Assembly: GCA_024403615.1 (NCBI GenBank)
Contig: JAKSRM010000005.1
Coordinates: 62,001-126,000, forward strand
Reading direction: 5' to 3'
From: Lachnospiraceae bacterium
GTDB lineage: Bacteria; Bacillota; Clostridia; Lachnospirales; Lachnospiraceae
Length of the DNA: 64,000 nt
Below are positions 53,248 to 62,874 of this stretch, one piece after another (position 1 is the first letter of the stretch; the number at the start of each line of letters is the position of its first letter). Made by a program: the position numbers and the translations under genes. The notes under the pieces were generated by a model. It saw only the letters and a list, made by a program, of their open reading frames with translations, had not been told where the DNA came from and did not search any database.

Positions 53248-54168
53248 ATGAAAAAAATAGTCTTAGCCGTTTTTGACTGCAGCCGGGAGTATATTGATAA
53301 ATTTTCGGATTACATCAAACGAAAGAAAAATCTGCCGTTTGAAATTCTAGGGTTTTCCAATCGGGAAGCTCTATGGAATTATGTGGAATCTAACAAAATT
53401 CATGTGCTTTTATTTTCGCAAGAAGAGCTGGTAGATGATGAAAAATCGGGAGAAGAAACTTGTGAACAATTTATCTCTCATAGCAATGTGGGAAAGTTCA
53501 TCTATCTGGGAAAACAACGAAAAAGCAAATCTACGCTCCGGTATATCAATAAATACCAGTCAATGGAAACGATTATAAAAGAACTACTGGAATTGATGGA
53601 AGTGGATGACACCGAGGAACTACCACAGTCCTTTAAAATGATGGGAATCTATTCGGTTGTTCCAGGAGAGGAAACCTTCCAGGCGTCCTTATCACTGGCA
53701 TCCAATCTGGCAATGGGAAGTTCCATCCTTTATCTTAGTTTCGACCGATTTTCAATTCTTGATCCAGAACAGACCGGGAATTCTTCGATATCCGATTTAA
53801 TTTATTTCTTTAAAACCAATCCAAAACAAATCAAAGAAGAATTGAATAAAGCAGTTGGCCACTATCGAGGCTTTGATTACCTTACGGCGCCATTAGAGCA
53901 AAGTGATATGGAGGAATTGACTTCTACAGAGTGGAAAGAATTCTTTTCCCGATTGGCGGCGGAAGGAAATTACGAAGGGATTGTCGTGGATATGTATGAG
54001 GCTTTTAAAAATCTAGAAGAAATTTTTCATTGTTGCGAGAAAGTCTATGTTCCCATAGCAGGAAATGAATATGCATTGAAAAAAGCAAGAATGCTGAAAG
54101 CGTACTTATCAGAAAGAGGAAGACAGGACCTAGTGGAAAAATTGGTGATGATGAATCTGGATGGTTAG
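53248..54168 (+). CDS. TadZ/CpaE-like pilus assembly protein, degenerate ATPase
   Basis: The 306-aa protein has an N-terminal receiver-like fold (about 1-110: KIVLAVFDCSREYIDKFSDY, IHVLLFSQEEL) and a C-terminal ParA/MinD-like fold (about 125-300: GIYSVVPGEETFQASLSLAS, SILYLSFDRFS, YEGIVVDMYEAF). The Walker A position reads VVPGEETFQA, without the GK(T/S) lysine, so ATP binding is doubtful. TadZ-type proteins mark the assembly site of Tad pili. It is the first gene of the cluster; AAGAGG precedes the ATG. Identification is by fold pattern and position. Confidence 0.75.
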   Translation: MKKIVLAVFDCSREYIDKFSDYIKRKKNLPFEILGFSNREALWNYVESNKIHVLLFSQEELVDDEKSGEETCEQFISHSNVGKFIYLGKQRKSKSTLRYINKYQSMETIIKELLELMEVDDTEELPQSFKMMGIYSVVPGEETFQASLSLASNLAMGSSILYLSFDRFSILDPEQTGNSSISDLIYFFKTNPKQIKEELNKAVGHYRGFDYLTAPLEQSDMEELTSTEWKEFFSRLAAEGNYEGIVVDMYEAFKNLEEIFHCCEKVYVPIAGNEYALKKARMLKAYLSERGRQDLVEKLVMMNLDG

Positions 54169-54233
54169 AGAATTGTAAAAAATAATTCTGGAAAAATAAA
54201 ACTGTTCCGAAGAAAGAAGACGAAGGAGAACCT

Positions 54234-55502
54234 ATGGGATTAACGGAAGAATTAAAAAAAAGATTGGTGAATAGTATCGATTTATCAAGAAATATTAGCG
54301 ATGAAGAATTGAATGATATTATTTCCAAGCTAGTTTTTGAAGAGTACCGGGAAAAACACTTGTCTTTGAAGGAAAAAGAAAAAGTATGCCGGGAACTGTT
54401 TCATTCCATCCGTGGGTTGGACATTTTAGAAGAAGCCTTAGCAGAGGATGAAATTACGGAAATCATGGTGAATGGGCCGAATCATATTTTTATTGAAAAG
54501 CAAGGAATCTTGCAAAAATATGAGGGAACATTTTCTTCCGAAGAGAAGTTGATGGACATTATCCAGCAGATTGTGGCAGGAGCCAATAAACGGGTAAATG
54601 AAGCCTCACCGATTGTAGATACCAGACTGAAAGATGGAAGCAGAGTAAATATTGTATTGAGTCCCATCGCTATTAACGGGCCGGTAATGACCATCCGAAA
54701 ATTTCCAAAAGAAGCCATAACCATGGAGAAATTAATTGCCATGAAAAGCATTACGTCACAGGCAGCAGATTTTTTGGAACGACGGGTAAAAGGTGGAAGC
54801 AATATATTTATCAGTGGAGGAACGGGATCGGGAAAGACCACATTTTTGAATATTTTGGCCGGATTTATTCCTAAAGAAGAACGAGTTGTAACCATAGAAG
54901 ATTCTGCGGAGCTTCAGATTAAAGGAATTGAAAACTTGGTAAGTCTTGAGTGTAGGCCAGCAAATACGGAAGGAGAAAACGAAATAACCGTTCGGGATTT
55001 AATAAAAGCTTCTTTGCGAATGAGGCCGAATCGGATTGTTGTGGGAGAAGTAAGAGGAGCAGAAGCTTTAGATATGCTTCAGGCCATGAATACCGGCCAT
55101 GATGGAAGTTTGTCAACGGGCCATGGAAATTCCCCAACGGATATGCTGACCAGACTCGAGACTATGGTGATGATGGGAGCGGATATTCCCCTAGAAGCAA
55201 TACGAAACCAAATTGCATCGGCTATCGATCTTATGGTCCATCTGGCAAGAATGAAGGATGGAAGCCGAAAGGTTGTGGAAATTACGGAAGTTGCAGGATA
55301 TGAAAATGGAGCCTATGTGATGAATCCCCTATTCGTATATGGCAAACGGGAGATTACGGATGGAAAAGAACATCCAGGGATTTTAAATGGGCAAGGGAAA
55401 AAATATTCCGCTCGTCTTTATCCAACCGGAAGAAAAATGACAAGAAAGAAAGGTGCAGAATTATGGACCTCCTTACAAAAATCAAAGACGGAAATAAAAT
55501 AA
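54234..55502 (+). CDS. tadA: Tad pilus assembly ATPase TadA/CpaF
   Basis: The 422-aa secretion ATPase has Walker A GGTGSGKTT (195-203), the Asp box and CpaF patterns TEIMVNGPNHIFIEK, VNEASPIVDTRLKDGSRVNI, RMRPNRIVVGEVRGAEALDM, and the His-box-like TGHDGSLSTGHGNSPTDMLT. It powers pilus assembly at the inner membrane face. Its 3' end overlaps tadB by 40 nt if the first tadB ATG is used. Confidence 0.95.
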   Translation: MGLTEELKKRLVNSIDLSRNISDEELNDIISKLVFEEYREKHLSLKEKEKVCRELFHSIRGLDILEEALAEDEITEIMVNGPNHIFIEKQGILQKYEGTFSSEEKLMDIIQQIVAGANKRVNEASPIVDTRLKDGSRVNIVLSPIAINGPVMTIRKFPKEAITMEKLIAMKSITSQAADFLERRVKGGSNIFISGGTGSGKTTFLNILAGFIPKEERVVTIEDSAELQIKGIENLVSLECRPANTEGENEITVRDLIKASLRMRPNRIVVGEVRGAEALDMLQAMNTGHDGSLSTGHGNSPTDMLTRLETMVMMGADIPLEAIRNQIASAIDLMVHLARMKDGSRKVVEITEVAGYENGAYVMNPLFVYGKREITDGKEHPGILNGQGKKYSARLYPTGRKMTRKKGAELWTSLQKSKTEIK

Positions 55503-56224
55503 AAATCGAAATGTCCCGCAGGGACAAAATAAAGGAAATAATAACTTATACGATATTGGTATTAATCCTCTATATGTTTTTCCATTCGGTTTTCGTTTTT
55601 TTCTTGCTCCCGGGAATTATTTATTTTTATCACGGATGCTATAAGAGAAGCTTGCTGCAACAAAAACTAGAAAAAATAAATTTGCAGTTTAAGGATGCCA
55701 TAAAAGCTTTGGCTGCAGCCTTACGAGCGGGAAAATCCGTGGAGAATGCACTAAGAGAAAGCCTGAGAGAAATGCTGGTGATTTATGGAGTGGAAGCGCC
55801 CATCAGCAGAGAACTGATCATTATGGTAAACCAAGTGTCCTTGGGAATTCCTTTGGAAAAAGCATTTGAAGAGTTCGCTCTTCGTAATCCAATCGAAGAC
55901 ATCAACACCTTTGTCTCTGTTTTCAAAATTGCAAAACGAACGGGAGGTGATTTAGTGGAGATTATCAATAATACTGCCGATAGTATTGCCGACAAAATAG
56001 ATACGAGGAATGAAATTTCCGTTGTAATTAGTTCCAAGAAATTAGAACAGAAAATTATGTCAATTATGCCATTAGGAATTTTGTGTTATATCCAGGTCGC
56101 TGCTCCAGACATGTTGACGCCATTGTACGGAAATCTAAAAGGATTCTTGATTATGATACTTTGTCTTTTGGTTTATGTAGCCGCTTATTTCCTATCCGTA
56201 AAGATTATGAAGATCGAGGTGTGA
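55463..56224 (+). CDS. Tad inner-membrane protein TadB (type II secretion F domain)
   Basis: The 253-aa protein has two N-terminal hydrophobic segments (about 30-60), the T2SSF cytoplasmic domain (about 75-205: FKDAIKALAAALRAGKSVEN; TFVSVFKIAKRTGGDLVEII) and a C-terminal pair of membrane segments. It forms the platform with TadC. The start is uncertain: the ATG at 55463 lies inside tadA, and another in-frame ATG (MSRRDK) is at 55511. It ends 1 nt before tadC. Confidence 0.9.
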   Translation: MDLLTKIKDGNKIKIEMSRRDKIKEIITYTILVLILYMFFHSVFVFFLLPGIIYFYHGCYKRSLLQQKLEKINLQFKDAIKALAAALRAGKSVENALRESLREMLVIYGVEAPISRELIIMVNQVSLGIPLEKAFEEFALRNPIEDINTFVSVFKIAKRTGGDLVEIINNTADSIADKIDTRNEISVVISSKKLEQKIMSIMPLGILCYIQVAAPDMLTPLYGNLKGFLIMILCLLVYVAAYFLSVKIMKIEV

Positions 56225-56225
56225 C

Positions 56226-57659
56226 ATGATTTATGTATATGGAGGCATTACGATTCTTATCAGCATCTTATTGCTTATATGTAAATCGTATAAAAAAACT
56301 CTGTTTGAAAATGTGGATAAAAGAGAACATCCGTTGAAATTTTTCTATCCTCTTTCTGCTAGATGTCTGGATTTCTTCCGAAAAATCGTTCCGGAAAAAC
56401 ATGGGACAAAAATCGAAACCATGTTAAAACGTCTTTACGTAAAAGAAAATATTGAGAAAGAAAAATATATTTATGATGTCCGAAAAATCGCCTATGCCTT
56501 GGTAATTGTTGGTTTTATCGGAATTATGGGAACGGCGGTTTGCTTTACCAATCAGAAAATTCAGATCATAAATCAACTAGAACGAAAGGAACCAGGGGAA
56601 GGTTCTGACAGTGTTCCGATTCAAGTAGATTACGATGGAAAGACAGAAAATATCAATCTGGAGATTGAGGAACGACAGTATTCCAAGGACGAAATCAATG
56701 AGATTTTTGACAGGGTAAGCGAAGAAATTAAACAAGAAATCCTGGGAAAAAACGAGAGTCTTGACAAGGTAAATCAACCCTTAAATTTAATTTCCGAATA
56801 TCAGAATGTGAAAATCTATTGGGAAATAGAGGATTTAGACTATGTTGCGTATAATGGGGATATCTCGGTGGATAATGTGGATAACCAGGGTAAATTGGTT
56901 AATTTATATGCAAATTTAGCATTAAACGAGGATAAAAGGACCGTACTTATCCCCATTTTACTAGTTCCGAAGGAAACGAGTGAGAAAGAAATCCTGATTG
57001 AAAATATCAAAAAGTCTATAGAAGAAACGAATAACATCTATGATTCTAAGGTAAATCTACCTGAAAAAATCAACGAGAAAGAAATTCAATTTAAAAAAAT
57101 AAAAGAGAACAAAGATCTGGCATTGTTACTTTTGGCGCTGGTAGGTCTTGCTGCCTTAATGGGGCTTTATGACAAAACTCTGGAAAAGAAAATCACGAAG
57201 CGAAGTGAAGAGATGATGATCGATTTTACAGAAATTGTTTCCAAGCTTTGTCTGTTATATGAAGCGGGCTTAAGTGTGTTGAAAGCATGGGAAAGAATCG
57301 TAGAGGATTACGAGAAAAAAGGAATCACGAGATTTGCCTATCAGGAAATGCGTTTGGTATTAGAAAAAATAAAAAGTGGAGAAAGCGAACGAGTCGCTTA
57401 TTCCGAATTTGGAAAGCGCTGCGGACTTCACCCGTATATCAAGCTAGCGAATATTTTGGAGCAGAACATTGCCTTAGGGTCGAAAGGATTAAAGGCTAGT
57501 TTGCAAACAGAAGTAGAAGAAGCGTTTGAAGAAAGAAAACGATTGGCGAGAAAAAAAGGAGAAGAAGCCAGCACAAAGCTGTTGGTTCCTATGATTCTAA
57601 TGTTGATTGTAGTCATTGTAATAATAGCGGTACCGGCATTCATGTCCATTACGTTTTAA
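56226..57659 (+). CDS. TadC-like platform protein with a large extra domain
   Basis: The 477-aa protein ends in a T2SSF domain (about 325-470: FTEIVSKLCLLYEAGLSVLK; GLKASLQTEVEEAFEERKRL) and final membrane segment (LLVPMILMLIVVIVIIAVPA). Unlike the usual TadC of about 300 aa, about 190 residues (100-290) are inserted between two membrane segments (near 80-100 and 292-312). The insert is hydrophilic with mixed charged helices and strands and probably faces outside. It follows tadB at 1 nt. Confidence 0.85.
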   Translation: MIYVYGGITILISILLLICKSYKKTLFENVDKREHPLKFFYPLSARCLDFFRKIVPEKHGTKIETMLKRLYVKENIEKEKYIYDVRKIAYALVIVGFIGIMGTAVCFTNQKIQIINQLERKEPGEGSDSVPIQVDYDGKTENINLEIEERQYSKDEINEIFDRVSEEIKQEILGKNESLDKVNQPLNLISEYQNVKIYWEIEDLDYVAYNGDISVDNVDNQGKLVNLYANLALNEDKRTVLIPILLVPKETSEKEILIENIKKSIEETNNIYDSKVNLPEKINEKEIQFKKIKENKDLALLLLALVGLAALMGLYDKTLEKKITKRSEEMMIDFTEIVSKLCLLYEAGLSVLKAWERIVEDYEKKGITRFAYQEMRLVLEKIKSGESERVAYSEFGKRCGLHPYIKLANILEQNIALGSKGLKASLQTEVEEAFEERKRLARKKGEEASTKLLVPMILMLIVVIVIIAVPAFMSITF

Positions 57660-57701
57660 GGACATAGAGTCGATGAAATAAAAAACAAAGGAGGGAGACA
57701 T

Positions 57702-57908
57702 ATGATTAAAACAATAACTGGTAAATTAAAAAATATTTTTTCCTTCGGTTTAAACAAGATTCTGAGGGATGACGATGGAGTAGGGGTTGTGGAAGTAATT
57801 TTGATTCTGCTGGTTTTAGTCGGATTGGTAATTATTTTCAAAGATCAAGTTGTAGCTTTGGCCAAGACTATTTTCCAGAACATTAATAGTCAGGTTAATT
57901 CTATCTAA
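57702..57908 (+). CDS. Flp-type major pilin (Flp1-like, type IVb)
   Basis: The 68-aa protein has a basic leader and the pilin hydrophobic helix GVGVVEVILILLVLVGLVII (about residues 27-46) with the conserved Glu at position five after the Gly (G-VGVVE). It would be cut by the prepilin peptidase encoded 3 kb downstream and polymerised into the pilus. A strong GGAGGGAG site suggests high expression. Confidence 0.9.
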   Translation: MIKTITGKLKNIFSFGLNKILRDDDGVGVVEVILILLVLVGLVIIFKDQVVALAKTIFQNINSQVNSI

Positions 57909-57934
57909 AGGAGCGGCAAGGCCGGAGGAACATG

Positions 57935-59977
57935 ATGCAAGTGGAAGGAAAGAAAAAAAGAAAAGAATGGAAAGCAAGCATTACCATTTATTTGACTTTA
58001 ATGTTAGTCCTTGTCATGGCACTGATTTGCACTTTAGTGGAATCCGGCCGTGTAAGCGCCATTAATTCTAAGCTTCGAAGTATCACTTATATGTCTGTAG
58101 ATTCTTGCTTTGCGGAGTTTGCAGAACCTTTATTTTCCCAATATGGAGTAATGTTCCTTTGGAACGATGAAAACGAGTTTATTGAAAAGTTTAATAATTA
58201 TGTGACACAGAATCTGACTCTTGCCGGAACCGCAGCAAGAAATGATTTGGTGTTATATCGGATGAATCATGAAGGAAGCGAATTGACCGATATCACTTGG
58301 GCAACCGATGACGATGGCAAAGTATTTGCGGATCAGGTGGAAGAATATATGAAGTATCACGTAACCCAGACCATGATTCAAAAAATCTTATCGGATATCG
58401 GAATTTTTGAGCAGAGTGATCAGATTAGTGGCTTTATGGATCAAGTACAAAGGTACAAAGACATCTTTGTAAAAGTAGAAAAGTCCGTATCGAACATTAG
58501 TGACAAAATCGATAAGGCAAAAAATCTGGCTCAAAATCCAAAGAACTTATTACACGAATTAATGGAAAGTGTGGAAGGCTATGAACAAGAGGGAAATGAA
58601 AAACAGGTCAAAGAGTTTCATTCTCAAATCTCAGAATTAGAAAAAACGAAAAATAAATTAACAGAATATCTAGAAGATATTAATGAAGAAACAGAAACTT
58701 ATTATAGCAGCGTGGCGGAAGCGAAAGAGGCGGTTGGTTATTTGGAAACGGAACTGAAGGAAAACGAAACTGTCTATGACAAAGAAGTCTATAAGGTTGT
58801 AGAAGAAGAACTACAGGATATCAAAACGAAAAGTGCAGATACCGATGCCGATTATTATCACGTTGTGGAAAATGCCAACATCACGAATGGCTATATACAG
58901 AAATTAAATGAGTTGGACGGGTTGATTGAAGATGGAAAAGCGGGTTTAACACCGGAAAGCGCAGCAAGTTTGAAATCGGAAATTGCAGAGTATGAAACGA
59001 TGTTTTCTGATTTTAATTTGGATCAGTTAGGCGTTAATTTTGAGAGCTTGTCTGTGGATCAGGAAAGTGATGATTTTTTAACGGCGATAGCCGATTTGTT
59101 TGAAGGTGGGGTAATGAAATTTATTGCCGGAGAACTATCGGAAAAAATAACCGATTTGTCCGATGTTCCTTCCAAAACGGTGGCCAAGGGAAAAATCCAG
59201 GAAGACCAGTCTTTGAATGGGACCGAAGAAGAGGACAAAGAAAGTTTGTTAGATGTCGGAATCAATAAGGGATTGTTCAGTGAATACGTGATTGAATTTT
59301 TTGGAAATAAATTGGAAGGAAAGAAAAATACAGCACTGGATTATGAGACCGAATACATAATTTCCGGTAAGAAAAGCGATAAAGAAAATTTAGAGTCCGT
59401 TATCAATCGAATCATTATAATCCGTATGGGATTGAATTATATCAGCTTGTTAAAAGACCCTGCAAAAAAGTCGGAAACCTATGCGCTGGCCACATCGATT
59501 ATTGGATTTACCGGTCAACCGCTGTTAATCAAAATCATGCAGCTTCTCATTATGTCTGCCTGGACCATGGCGGAAAGCATGATCGATGTGAAGGTTTTGC
59601 TAGAAGGAAAAAAGATTGCCACTCTGAAAAGTGGCGATGATTGGAATCTGTCTCTGGAGGGACTGAAGAATTTCGCGCCAGATTCGATAGAAGGAACGGA
59701 CAGTAAAAAGGGAATGGGTTATGAAGATTATTTAAGATTGTTGCTGCTAATGGAAAACCGGACAAAGTTATATTTTCGGACTATGGATATGATTCAGGCC
59801 AATATGTGCAAAAACGAAAATGAAAACTTTCGGTTTAAAGATTCTATGCAGGCAGTAAAGATAACAGCAACCTACAACTCACCGAGACTGTTTGTTCTGT
59901 TGCCAATGGCAAATAACGCTTTAAAAGTCGGTGATGGGGGCTATCAGTTCTCTATCCAGCAGGAGTATGCATATTAA
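57935..59977 (+). CDS. DUF5702-type Tad-associated protein
   Basis: The 680-aa protein has an N-terminal membrane segment typical of pseudopilin-like Tad proteins (KASITIYLTLMLVLVMALIC, then LVESGRVSAINSKLRSITYM). It is followed by a long, helical, charged middle region with coiled-coil character (about 170-330) and a hydrophobic stretch near 505-555. It is located outside the membrane if the N-terminal segment is the only anchor. Function is unknown; similar proteins occur in clostridial Tad clusters. I prefer the ATG at 57935, 6 nt after GGAGG. Confidence 0.8.
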   Translation: MQVEGKKKRKEWKASITIYLTLMLVLVMALICTLVESGRVSAINSKLRSITYMSVDSCFAEFAEPLFSQYGVMFLWNDENEFIEKFNNYVTQNLTLAGTAARNDLVLYRMNHEGSELTDITWATDDDGKVFADQVEEYMKYHVTQTMIQKILSDIGIFEQSDQISGFMDQVQRYKDIFVKVEKSVSNISDKIDKAKNLAQNPKNLLHELMESVEGYEQEGNEKQVKEFHSQISELEKTKNKLTEYLEDINEETETYYSSVAEAKEAVGYLETELKENETVYDKEVYKVVEEELQDIKTKSADTDADYYHVVENANITNGYIQKLNELDGLIEDGKAGLTPESAASLKSEIAEYETMFSDFNLDQLGVNFESLSVDQESDDFLTAIADLFEGGVMKFIAGELSEKITDLSDVPSKTVAKGKIQEDQSLNGTEEEDKESLLDVGINKGLFSEYVIEFFGNKLEGKKNTALDYETEYIISGKKSDKENLESVINRIIIIRMGLNYISLLKDPAKKSETYALATSIIGFTGQPLLIKIMQLLIMSAWTMAESMIDVKVLLEGKKIATLKSGDDWNLSLEGLKNFAPDSIEGTDSKKGMGYEDYLRLLLLMENRTKLYFRTMDMIQANMCKNENENFRFKDSMQAVKITATYNSPRLFVLLPMANNALKVGDGGYQFSIQQEYAY

Positions 59978-59996
59978 AAAATTGAGGCAGAGAAAA

Positions 59997-60950
59997 ATGT
60001 CCTTTGTTTATAAGAAAGACCGTCCTATGAAAACTACCATAATAAAAATCAATAAAAAAGGCACCCTCGTGAACAAACAAGGTCTTCATCTGATTAGAGA
60101 AAGGGCATTTTTCTCTGCCTGGAAAGAAAAAGCAAGTCTGACCCTAGAGGCCGCATTAGCACTTCCTATTTTCATGTTCTTCATCATTGCCATTTTGAAT
60201 TTTCTGGTGATTCTTTCCTTGCAGTCGGAAATTCAACTGACTATGGAAGAGACGGCAAGAAGTATTGGCAAGAAGGCTTATCTGGCCGGCTGTGCAGAGG
60301 AATGGATTTCTTCAAGCGATTCCGATGTAGATTCAGATACGGAAAGTCTTCTGTCTGCAGGAATCAATTCGTTAACCATTAAAACATGGATGTTGAAGGA
60401 TGGATTGAAAGAACGGTTGGATCGTTCTCAAATCATTGATGGGTCTGCAGGATTCTACACCTACAATTCTTCTTATGACGAACCATCTGGAATTTTGGAT
60501 ATTGTTGTTAACTACAATTATCAGATTCCGTTTCTCCCCAAATCCATAGGAACGGTTGCCTTGGCGCAACGCAGTTACAGTCATGTGTGGATAGGTAAGG
60601 ACCTAGATAAGTCCGATGGTGGAAAACAAGAAAAGGAGACACATACCGTTTATGTAACTCCTTATGGAACGGTTTATCACACATCGAAGGATTGTAATTA
60701 TCTGGATTTGTCCATTCGTCAGATTCCGGTTTCTGAGATATCAAGTGCAAGAAATGCGGACGGGAAGATCTATGAAAAATGTACCTGTGCGAATCATGTG
60801 GCAACAGGAGATACGGTTTATATTACCGATTATGGAACGAATTGGCATACCGATATTAATTGTTATGGATTAAAGAGAACGGTGAACGAAATCGATATAT
60901 CCGAAATTGGCTCCATGCACGTATGCCCAAAATGTGGAGAAAATCATTGA
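59997..60950 (+). CDS. TadE-like pseudopilin with two C-terminal His/Cys motif repeats
   Basis: Translation from the ATG at 59997 gives 317 aa. The motif ASLTLEAALALPIFMFFIIA (about 45-64) is the TadE processing/anchor segment. Two repeats follow at the C-terminus: VYVTPYGTVYHTSKDCNYL...CTC and VYITDYGTNWHTDINCYGL...CPKC. They share spacing with the end of the membrane protein at 20540-21337. The repeats may bind a metal or form disulphides outside the cell. An ATG at 59967 overlapping the previous gene is less likely because its AGGAG is only 1 nt away. Confidence 0.82.
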   Translation: MSFVYKKDRPMKTTIIKINKKGTLVNKQGLHLIRERAFFSAWKEKASLTLEAALALPIFMFFIIAILNFLVILSLQSEIQLTMEETARSIGKKAYLAGCAEEWISSSDSDVDSDTESLLSAGINSLTIKTWMLKDGLKERLDRSQIIDGSAGFYTYNSSYDEPSGILDIVVNYNYQIPFLPKSIGTVALAQRSYSHVWIGKDLDKSDGGKQEKETHTVYVTPYGTVYHTSKDCNYLDLSIRQIPVSEISSARNADGKIYEKCTCANHVATGDTVYITDYGTNWHTDINCYGLKRTVNEIDISEIGSMHVCPKCGENH

Positions 60951-60951
60951 A

Positions 60952-61383
60952 ATGCAAATGGAAGAAATTGTAAGAGAGATCCTTTTATTAGGCTTTTTGT
61001 TTGTGGCCGCTTGGATAGATTACAAGAAAAAGGAACTTCCCTTGGTATTGATTGTATCAATGGGGCTTTCCGGAATCGTTTTTCAAATCATTGTAAGACA
61101 GATGAGTTTTTTGAATCTGCTTTTCGGAAGTCTCATCGGAATTCTGTTTTTGGGAATTGGGAAAATCACAAGACAAGCATTGGGCTACGGAGACGGATTC
61201 ATCTTAGTCGCGACAGGAATTTTTTTAGGCTTTTCGGAAAATGTGCTTTTGCTTCTGTTAGGAGTTTTGTTGGCGGCAGGTTTTTCTATTGGGCTGATGA
61301 TTTTTCGAAAGAAAACAAAGAAAGATGAGATTCCATTTCTACCGTTTTTATTTACTGGCTATGTACTCTTGTTGATGTTCTAA
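60952..61383 (+). CDS. Prepilin peptidase (A24 family, TadV/CpaA type)
   Basis: The 143-aa membrane protein has the two catalytic aspartates in AAWIDYKKKELP and GYGDGFIL, and about five hydrophobic segments. It is the short, methylase-lacking type typical of Tad systems and cleaves Flp and TadE-like leaders. The ATG at 60952 directly follows the previous stop. Confidence 0.92.
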   Translation: MQMEEIVREILLLGFLFVAAWIDYKKKELPLVLIVSMGLSGIVFQIIVRQMSFLNLLFGSLIGILFLGIGKITRQALGYGDGFILVATGIFLGFSENVLLLLLGVLLAAGFSIGLMIFRKKTKKDEIPFLPFLFTGYVLLLMF

Positions 61384-61400
61384 AAAACCGGAGGATGAAA

Positions 61401-61871
61401 ATGAAAAAAAGAAAATTAAAGGCTGCCTTTACGTTAGAAGCGGCAGTCGTAGTACCGATTGCGATGGTGATTATTGTATCCATGTTGTTTGTTGCGTTCT
61501 TTATTCATGATTGTGTGGTGATGAATACCGTTAGCTCATACATGATTATGGAAAATGCAACAAGATATTCGGAGCAGCCCGAGGCGTTAAGTGACGAAAT
61601 TTTGCAATTGCTTTCCAGGCGGATGATTATTGCTAAAAATATTTCTGCAGAAGTAACGGGTGAGGAAGATCAACTTTCTGTGAAAGGAAGTAGTGATTTT
61701 TATATGCCGATTCCTATGGTACAGGAGTTAACGGATATCTCTAATGCAACCACATCCCTTCGTATTTCTAATTTGAATGGAAGAAAGACGTTGCTGAAAT
61801 ATAAGGTCCTATGTGATGGATTTCGGGATGTAATTGGAAACGCGGAAGAATCGGAGATAGAGGAAACATAA
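61401..61871 (+). CDS. TadE/TadF-like minor pseudopilin
   Basis: The 156-aa protein has a basic leader (MKKRKLKAAF), the motif TLEAAVVVPIAMVIIVSMLF and an outer domain of about 115 residues. It is likely processed by the peptidase and forms part of the pilus base. GGAGG lies 6 nt before the ATG at 61401; an earlier ATG at 61395 is too close. Confidence 0.87.
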   Translation: MKKRKLKAAFTLEAAVVVPIAMVIIVSMLFVAFFIHDCVVMNTVSSYMIMENATRYSEQPEALSDEILQLLSRRMIIAKNISAEVTGEEDQLSVKGSSDFYMPIPMVQELTDISNATTSLRISNLNGRKTLLKYKVLCDGFRDVIGNAEESEIEET

Positions 61872-61898
61872 AATGGACGGTTGTCCAAGAGGCAAGAA

Positions 61899-62834
61899 AT
61901 GAATATTAATTTTAAGAAAAATATCAACCGTAATTATATGGTAATAGAGGACGTTTCGGAGTTTAAGGAAAATAATTTTAAAGTCCAAATGTTACTGAAT
62001 AATCGAATCACGGGAATATTGAAGTTTGATTATGAAGTCATCAATGGAGAAGTAAATTTCCTTTATGACGTCTCCTCTAAGCAGGTTTTTTCAAAACAAT
62101 ATGAAAAGCGAAGAATGTCTTTTGATAATTTGCGAGTTTTGTTGTTGTCTTTGAAGACTATGGTTTATGCGCTAGATGAATACCTATTGGATCCTGACGA
62201 CGTAATCATAAAAAAAGAATGCATCTTTGTTGACCAAAGCGAAAACAATTTTGAATTTTGTTATTATCCATTTTATAACGGGAACATTGTTTTAGAGTTG
62301 CGTGAATTGTTTGGAAATATCCTTCCTATTGTGGATTATGAGGATGACCGCGCGGTAAGGCTGGCTTATGAGTTATACGAAAAAACCCAGAATGATAATT
62401 TTACGATCAGCGATTTGCTGGAAATATTAAGCGAAGAAAATACCAAAGGATTTACCATGATAGATATAACAGAGGACATTTCTTTGAAAGAACAGGAAAC
62501 CTATCCGACAGCATTCAAAGAACCAGAGAAAAAAATATATTCCGGAGAAGTCGAAGAGCAATCATTTTTTGTAAAGTTGTCTCGCTATCTAAAAGGCCGG
62601 GGCGTTCTGGACGTATTGGAAGATATTAATAACGGAGAATTCATGGATCGGGTTCGGGAGTATGGGTATGGAGAAGAAGAATTCAGCTATAAAAATATTA
62701 TGAATACCTATGCAGTGGAAACCGTAAAAGAAGAATCGGATTATGATCTGGGCTTTGAGTTTTATGATTTTGGAAAAGATATATTTGCAGAATCTGGTAG
62801 TAAAAAGCGGATTGACGAAAACAGAAAATTTTAA
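61899..62834 (+). CDS. DUF6382-like protein, without an FHA domain
   Basis: The 311-aa protein starts MNINFKKNINRNYMVIEDVS, with KFDYEVINGEVNFLYDVSSK and FEFCYYPFYNGNIVLELREL. This resembles the domain found at the N-terminus of clostridial FHA-domain proteins in Tad clusters. No FHA domain or membrane segment is visible after it. AGAGG is 7 nt before the ATG. Its role may be regulation or scaffolding of the pilus system; family assignment is from memory and not certain. Confidence 0.6.
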   Translation: MNINFKKNINRNYMVIEDVSEFKENNFKVQMLLNNRITGILKFDYEVINGEVNFLYDVSSKQVFSKQYEKRRMSFDNLRVLLLSLKTMVYALDEYLLDPDDVIIKKECIFVDQSENNFEFCYYPFYNGNIVLELRELFGNILPIVDYEDDRAVRLAYELYEKTQNDNFTISDLLEILSEENTKGFTMIDITEDISLKEQETYPTAFKEPEKKIYSGEVEEQSFFVKLSRYLKGRGVLDVLEDINNGEFMDRVREYGYGEEEFSYKNIMNTYAVETVKEESDYDLGFEFYDFGKDIFAESGSKKRIDENRKF

Positions 62835-62839
62835 CATCA

Positions 62840-62868
62840 TTGAACATCAATAAAAATGTTGTTAAAAT
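62840..62868 (+). promoter_or_regulatory. Promoter whose start site coincides with the rhomboid ATG
   Basis: TTGAAC (62840-62845), 17-nt spacer, TAAAAT (62863-62868). Six bases separate the -10 from the ATG at 62875, so the predicted start is the A of ATG. Confidence 0.65.
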
Positions 62869-62874
62869 AAATGT

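Noticed and set aside
55546-55564. TTATAC-N7-GTATTA, 11 of 12 match, in the tadB gene
   Set aside because: Single, coding and imperfect; not counted with the six perfect intergenic copies.
56275-56293. TTATAT-N7-GTATAA, 11 of 12 match to the paired palindrome, in the tadC gene
   Set aside because: Single, inside coding sequence and imperfect; probably chance.
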